Shown here: one piece after another, positions 6,019 to 8,975 of the stretch
Layout of the letters: the number at the start of each line of letters is the position of its first letter
Position numbering within the stretch: position 1 is the stretch's first letter
NCBI GenBank assembly: GCA_016840245.1
Contig: JAEOST010000484.1
Coordinates: forward strand, 1-8,975
DNA from: Candidatus Thorarchaeota archaeon
GTDB lineage: Archaea > Asgardarchaeota > Thorarchaeia > Thorarchaeales > Thorarchaeaceae
Length of the DNA: 8,975 nucleotides
Direction of reading: 5' to 3'
Position numbers and translations under genes: made by a program
Notes under the pieces: model-generated
Told to the model about the DNA's origin: nothing
What the model saw: only the letters and a program-made list of their open reading frames with translations
The model's database searches: none

Positions 6019-7347
6019 ATGAGTGATTTGGCAAAGAAGACAGTTCTCATAGATGCTGCAACAGCAGGTGCAGCAGGAGACATGTTTCTTTCAGCACTCA
6101 TTGACTTGATTGGAGAGGATGATGTAGTTGTTCCAGTTGCTGCAAGTCTGCTAATCTATGACCCCTCTCTTCGAGTCAAGGTTGTACCTGCATCCTTTGG
6201 AGATCTTACTGGGAAACGACTTGAGATAAAAGCCAACAAGCGCGTACGCCTCACACCACAGTCACTTCTTGAGATAATCCAGGTCATTAATGAGGAACTA
6301 GAATTATCCAAGACCGCTTCTAATTTTGCCTCCACTGCATTGAATGTCATTATGGAGGCTGAGAGCAAGGCTCATGATCAGCCAATTTCTGAAGTCCATC
6401 TTCATGAATTGGGATCTATTGACACTATACTGGACCTTGTGGGTACTGCATACCTCTTAGAGAAAGCAAATCTATTTGGTAAGGTCAAATTCATAGCAAC
6501 GTCAGTAGCTGTTGGTTCTGGAACCATAAAGACCGAACATGGAGAACTTGCTGTCCCTGTTCCTGCAGTCAAAGCAATTCTTGATGCGCATAAGATTCCA
6601 TATCATCCTGGTCCAGGTTCTACAGAGACCCTGACTCCCACGGGTGCGGCAATCTTAGCGGTTCTAGTTGATGAGTACGTTGAGTCCTCCGAGGGATTCA
6701 AGACTGAAAGAGAAGTTGCTGGCTTTGGTACCCGTAATCTTGGTACTGTTCCAAATGCACTACGAATCCGGATTGGTGAAGCAAAACCAGAAAAGCCGCC
6801 CTCTAAGGTGCCCAAGGAAGAACCACGGACAGAAACTCAGGCAAAGAAGGCCGAGGAGATGATTATTGCAATGGACGGTTGGGAGACCGACAATGTAGTT
6901 GTACTTGAAACAAATGTTGATGATGTCGATGGTGAGATTCTAGGAAATCTCTTTGATACACTGACGAGTGACAATCTCGCTCTCGATGTTGTAATGATAC
7001 CTGCATTTGGTAAGAAGAACCGACCATGCACTGTTGTAAAAGTCATAACTCATAGCGATAACCTTGATGAAGTCGCATCTGTTTTAATCAGACATTTGGG
7101 CGCTTTGGGCATTCGCTATACAACTTGGCAAAGGATCAAGGCATCACGCGAGACTATTGTATGCAAGATGGACATTGACGGTCGAGAGTTTATGGTTCGA
7201 GTGAAAGTATCTCGTAGTGATGATGGAAGTATTGTAAACATTAAACCCGAGGCCGATGACATAATGAAGGTGGCAAAGGTTACGGGTATACCCATTAGGG
7301 AACTTAAGCCACGAATTATCCTGCAAGCACACGCAATTACTGAGTAA
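6019..7347 (+). CDS. larC: LarC, nickel insertion protein for the nickel-pincer cofactor
   Basis: 442 residues from ATG 6019. LarC uses CTP to insert nickel into pyridinium-3,5-bisthiocarboxylic acid mononucleotide, the last step in making the nickel-pincer cofactor of LarA-type racemases. Family marks are VLIDAATAGAAGDMFLSALI (9-28, the GxxGDM motif), EVHLHELGSIDTILD (about 125-139, His127/His129/Glu130), a TPTGAAILA segment, REVAGFGTRNLG, then ETNVDDVDGEILG (about 297-309), IPAFGKKNRP and a C-terminal KPEADDIMKVAK. A charged Pro/Lys/Glu linker (about 255-285) joins the two halves. They are in one continuous frame, unlike the Lactiplantibacillus gene, which needs a programmed frameshift to make the full protein. 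The family N-terminus matches MSDLAKKTVLIDA. ATG 5929 would add 30 residues with no family similarity. The GGAG before 6019 is only 1 nt away, so the start is not certain. No larA, larB or larE lies in the window. Confidence 0.88.
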   Translation: MSDLAKKTVLIDAATAGAAGDMFLSALIDLIGEDDVVVPVAASLLIYDPSLRVKVVPASFGDLTGKRLEIKANKRVRLTPQSLLEIIQVINEELELSKTASNFASTALNVIMEAESKAHDQPISEVHLHELGSIDTILDLVGTAYLLEKANLFGKVKFIATSVAVGSGTIKTEHGELAVPVPAVKAILDAHKIPYHPGPGSTETLTPTGAAILAVLVDEYVESSEGFKTEREVAGFGTRNLGTVPNALRIRIGEAKPEKPPSKVPKEEPRTETQAKKAEEMIIAMDGWETDNVVVLETNVDDVDGEILGNLFDTLTSDNLALDVVMIPAFGKKNRPCTVVKVITHSDNLDEVASVLIRHLGALGIRYTTWQRIKASRETIVCKMDIDGREFMVRVKVSRSDDGSIVNIKPEADDIMKVAKVTGIPIRELKPRIILQAHAITE

Positions 7348-7354
7348 ATCCCAT

Positions 7355-8975
7355 TCAACCTACGAGTGGATGCATATCCCACTCTCTCACAGCCCTCTCA
7401 AGTTCAGAGTAATTCAGATACTGTACTGGTACGAGGCTCTCAAATGCTCGTAGACATAACTTTGCATATGCATCCGCATCATAGGTTGTGTTCTCATCAA
7501 TAAGTTCCAATGCTGTGACCCTTCTCATCTGTGACTCTGAGTCTGCTTGTACCATCACATATCCTACCTTCTGCCCTGCGTGGAGATTCCTTCCTGACTC
7601 AACCAACTGCTTTGCCACAATTGACGCCCTAGATGCTGAGCAGTACTCATTTGGTTCTCGAGTGAGCCGTGTATGGAGAACGAGGTCTCTGATGTCTACA
7701 TCTCCCTTATACAACCTGTCGATGTAGTCCTGGCACACTGCATATGCGGTGGGTATCATCTCTAAGAAGCCTGACCTATCACTGCCACGTGCCAGAGTCT
7801 TAATCATCTCTTTCTGACAGTCTCCCACGTACAGACAGGTGTCACGTCGCCGGGTTTCGATTCCCCTTGTCTTTATTGAACCGTTCTTGAACACACCATA
7901 ATACCGGTTCAGTGGTGCAATGGTGGGGTGCATCCTGGACGAGGGTATCACCATCCATCTGTAGACTCCCTTCGATGACATCTGAATGCCTACGGCCTCG
8001 GTGACACGTCTACAGAATTCATCAACTCTCTCAATATCGATCTTTCCTGTCCTAGACTTGAGCCATATAGAGTCCACAATCCCATGGATCAGACTAAAGC
8101 CCATCTCCTCTCCGATATCTCGCGTCTTCAGAAGCACATCCCGTGCAAGAGCTGTGACGGCTGTATGTGCCTCCACTCTTCCAAATCGTGCATTCTTAAA
8201 ACCAAGGTATCCGAAACAGGAAACTAGGATGCCCTTCAGAGTGTTCTCAATGTGTCTGTATTTTTGGGCCTCGTTTCCATATCGTGCCTGAGTCTTGAAC
8301 GCAGTCCGTTTACGCACAATGAGTTCCAATGCCTCTGATACAATCCCTCTACGTCTCCCACATATCCGAAACCGCAACCCAGGAATGTCTATACAATACT
8401 CGTGATTATACGGGCACTCTGTCCTTGTACATATGGTCTCGGGACTGATATTTCGAATAACCATAAGTGTGGGATACATGGAAACAAAGTCGCATTCTGC
8501 AACGTCCTCATAGATCTCCGGTCTCGGTTGGAATATCAACCCCCCTCTATCAATGGATACAAGGTCATTGACTGGCCTGAGGAACTCTGGATTACGTTTG
8601 ATTGGTGGAATAAGGATGTCCATCTTATACGCCGTGTAGTATTGCGAGGCTGCATTCACCGCACCGATTGTCATTCGTGATGCCTGCTGTGGTCGAGCAC
8701 AGGATATTCTACAACTCTCTATGACTCCCTCCATTCCCGTGGGTGAATAGAAGTGCATACCCGAGTGCCCTCTGTCAATATGGAGCCGACCATTGAACAT
8801 GACCCGGTTGCCGGATGTGTACCTGATCTGGTTGTACTGCCAGTATGACTTCGGTTTACTCTCACTTACACGCAGAGGAGTTCCATCACGTGAGAGGAAC
8901 AACTGCACATCATTCATTCTTGACCTTATTGTCAGATACCTGAACAGCTGGTCGTCCCCACCTCTGGTAGCAATC
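7355..8975 (-). CDS. polB: family B DNA polymerase, PolB2-like (5' end outside window)
   Basis: 539 visible residues. Upstream of ATG 8917 the frame stays open to the window edge, reading IATRGGDDQLFRYL, a sequence resembling the late exonuclease-domain region of archaeal B-family polymerases. ATG 8917 is therefore probably internal and the true start lies beyond 8975. Residue numbers here count from 8917. Motif A is DFVSMYPTLM (Asp143, near 8491). Motif B is KGILVSCFGYLGF (from Lys228), with Val and Phe replacing the usual Asn and Tyr of KxxxNSxYG. Motif C is HGIVDSIWL (278-286), keeping the second Asp (Asp282, near 8074) but with Ile for the first Asp of YGDTDS. GGLIFQPRP before motif A is typical of the group. 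These changes fit PolB2, the archaeal lineage described as degenerate by sequence yet reported active in Sulfolobus, where it is linked to damage tolerance. Its stop is 7 bp from the larC stop (convergent). Confidence 0.85.
   Translation of the reverse strand, partial: IATRGGDDQLFRYLTIRSRMNDVQLFLSRDGTPLRVSESKPKSYWQYNQIRYTSGNRVMFNGRLHIDRGHSGMHFYSPTGMEGVIESCRISCARPQQASRMTIGAVNAASQYYTAYKMDILIPPIKRNPEFLRPVNDLVSIDRGGLIFQPRPEIYEDVAECDFVSMYPTLMVIRNISPETICTRTECPYNHEYCIDIPGLRFRICGRRRGIVSEALELIVRKRTAFKTQARYGNEAQKYRHIENTLKGILVSCFGYLGFKNARFGRVEAHTAVTALARDVLLKTRDIGEEMGFSLIHGIVDSIWLKSRTGKIDIERVDEFCRRVTEAVGIQMSSKGVYRWMVIPSSRMHPTIAPLNRYYGVFKNGSIKTRGIETRRRDTCLYVGDCQKEMIKTLARGSDRSGFLEMIPTAYAVCQDYIDRLYKGDVDIRDLVLHTRLTREPNEYCSASRASIVAKQLVESGRNLHAGQKVGYVMVQADSESQMRRVTALELIDENTTYDADAYAKLCLRAFESLVPVQYLNYSELERAVREWDMHPLVG

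Noticed and set aside
7488..8680. Several + strand open frames of 79-101 codons across the polymerase gene
   Set aside because: They are antisense to a clear family B polymerase with motifs A-C in order, and none resembles a known protein.

Overview
The window looks archaeal. It carries an MtrA/MtrH corrinoid methyltransferase module, a homologue of 'methanogenesis marker protein 14', a CofE-type gamma-glutamyl ligase and a family B DNA polymerase of the divergent archaeal PolB2 kind. Start sites use GGTG/GAGG-type Shine-Dalgarno signals, including a TTG start. A methanogen is not the best fit: mtrA and mtrH sit together without mtrB-G, the MtrA has no membrane anchor, and a MetF-type reductase stands beside them. 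An Asgard archaeon (for example Thorarchaeota-like) or a Bathyarchaeota-like lineage is my best guess, inferred from gene content only.

Layout. Positions 1-43 may hold the last codons of an upstream gene. A tight five-gene co-directional block follows on the + strand: a MetF-like methylenetetrahydrofolate reductase (about 89-1015, start uncertain), a divergent MtrH (1025-1942), a soluble MtrA (1953-2636, TTG start), a canonical-looking MtrH (2637-3575) and the marker-14 ASKHA-type protein (about 3599-5002). Spacings are 9, 10, 0 and 23 bp. After a 77-bp gap comes a CofE-like ligase (5080-5883), and after about 135 bp a full-length single-frame LarC (about 6019-7347). On the - strand, converging with larC with only 7 bp between the stop codons, is a PolB2-like DNA polymerase (7355-8975). 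Its reading frame stays open to the window edge, so the gene is 5'-truncated here.

How the genes may work together (inference). MetF would produce a methyl-tetrahydropterin. One or both MtrH proteins would move that methyl to the corrinoid on MtrA. The marker-14 protein, with two nucleotide-binding-like motifs, might keep the corrinoid active or help assemble the complex. Because MtrB-G and the MtrA transmembrane helix are absent here, this looks like a cytosolic methyl-transfer system and not the sodium-pumping Mtr complex. The final methyl acceptor is not encoded in the window. The CofE-like enzyme would add gamma-linked glutamate to F420 or possibly to a folate-type carrier. LarC (nickel-pincer cofactor synthesis) and the polymerase have no obvious link to the methyl pathway. 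I see no tRNA, rRNA, CRISPR array, insertion sequence or stretch over 300 bp without a gene.
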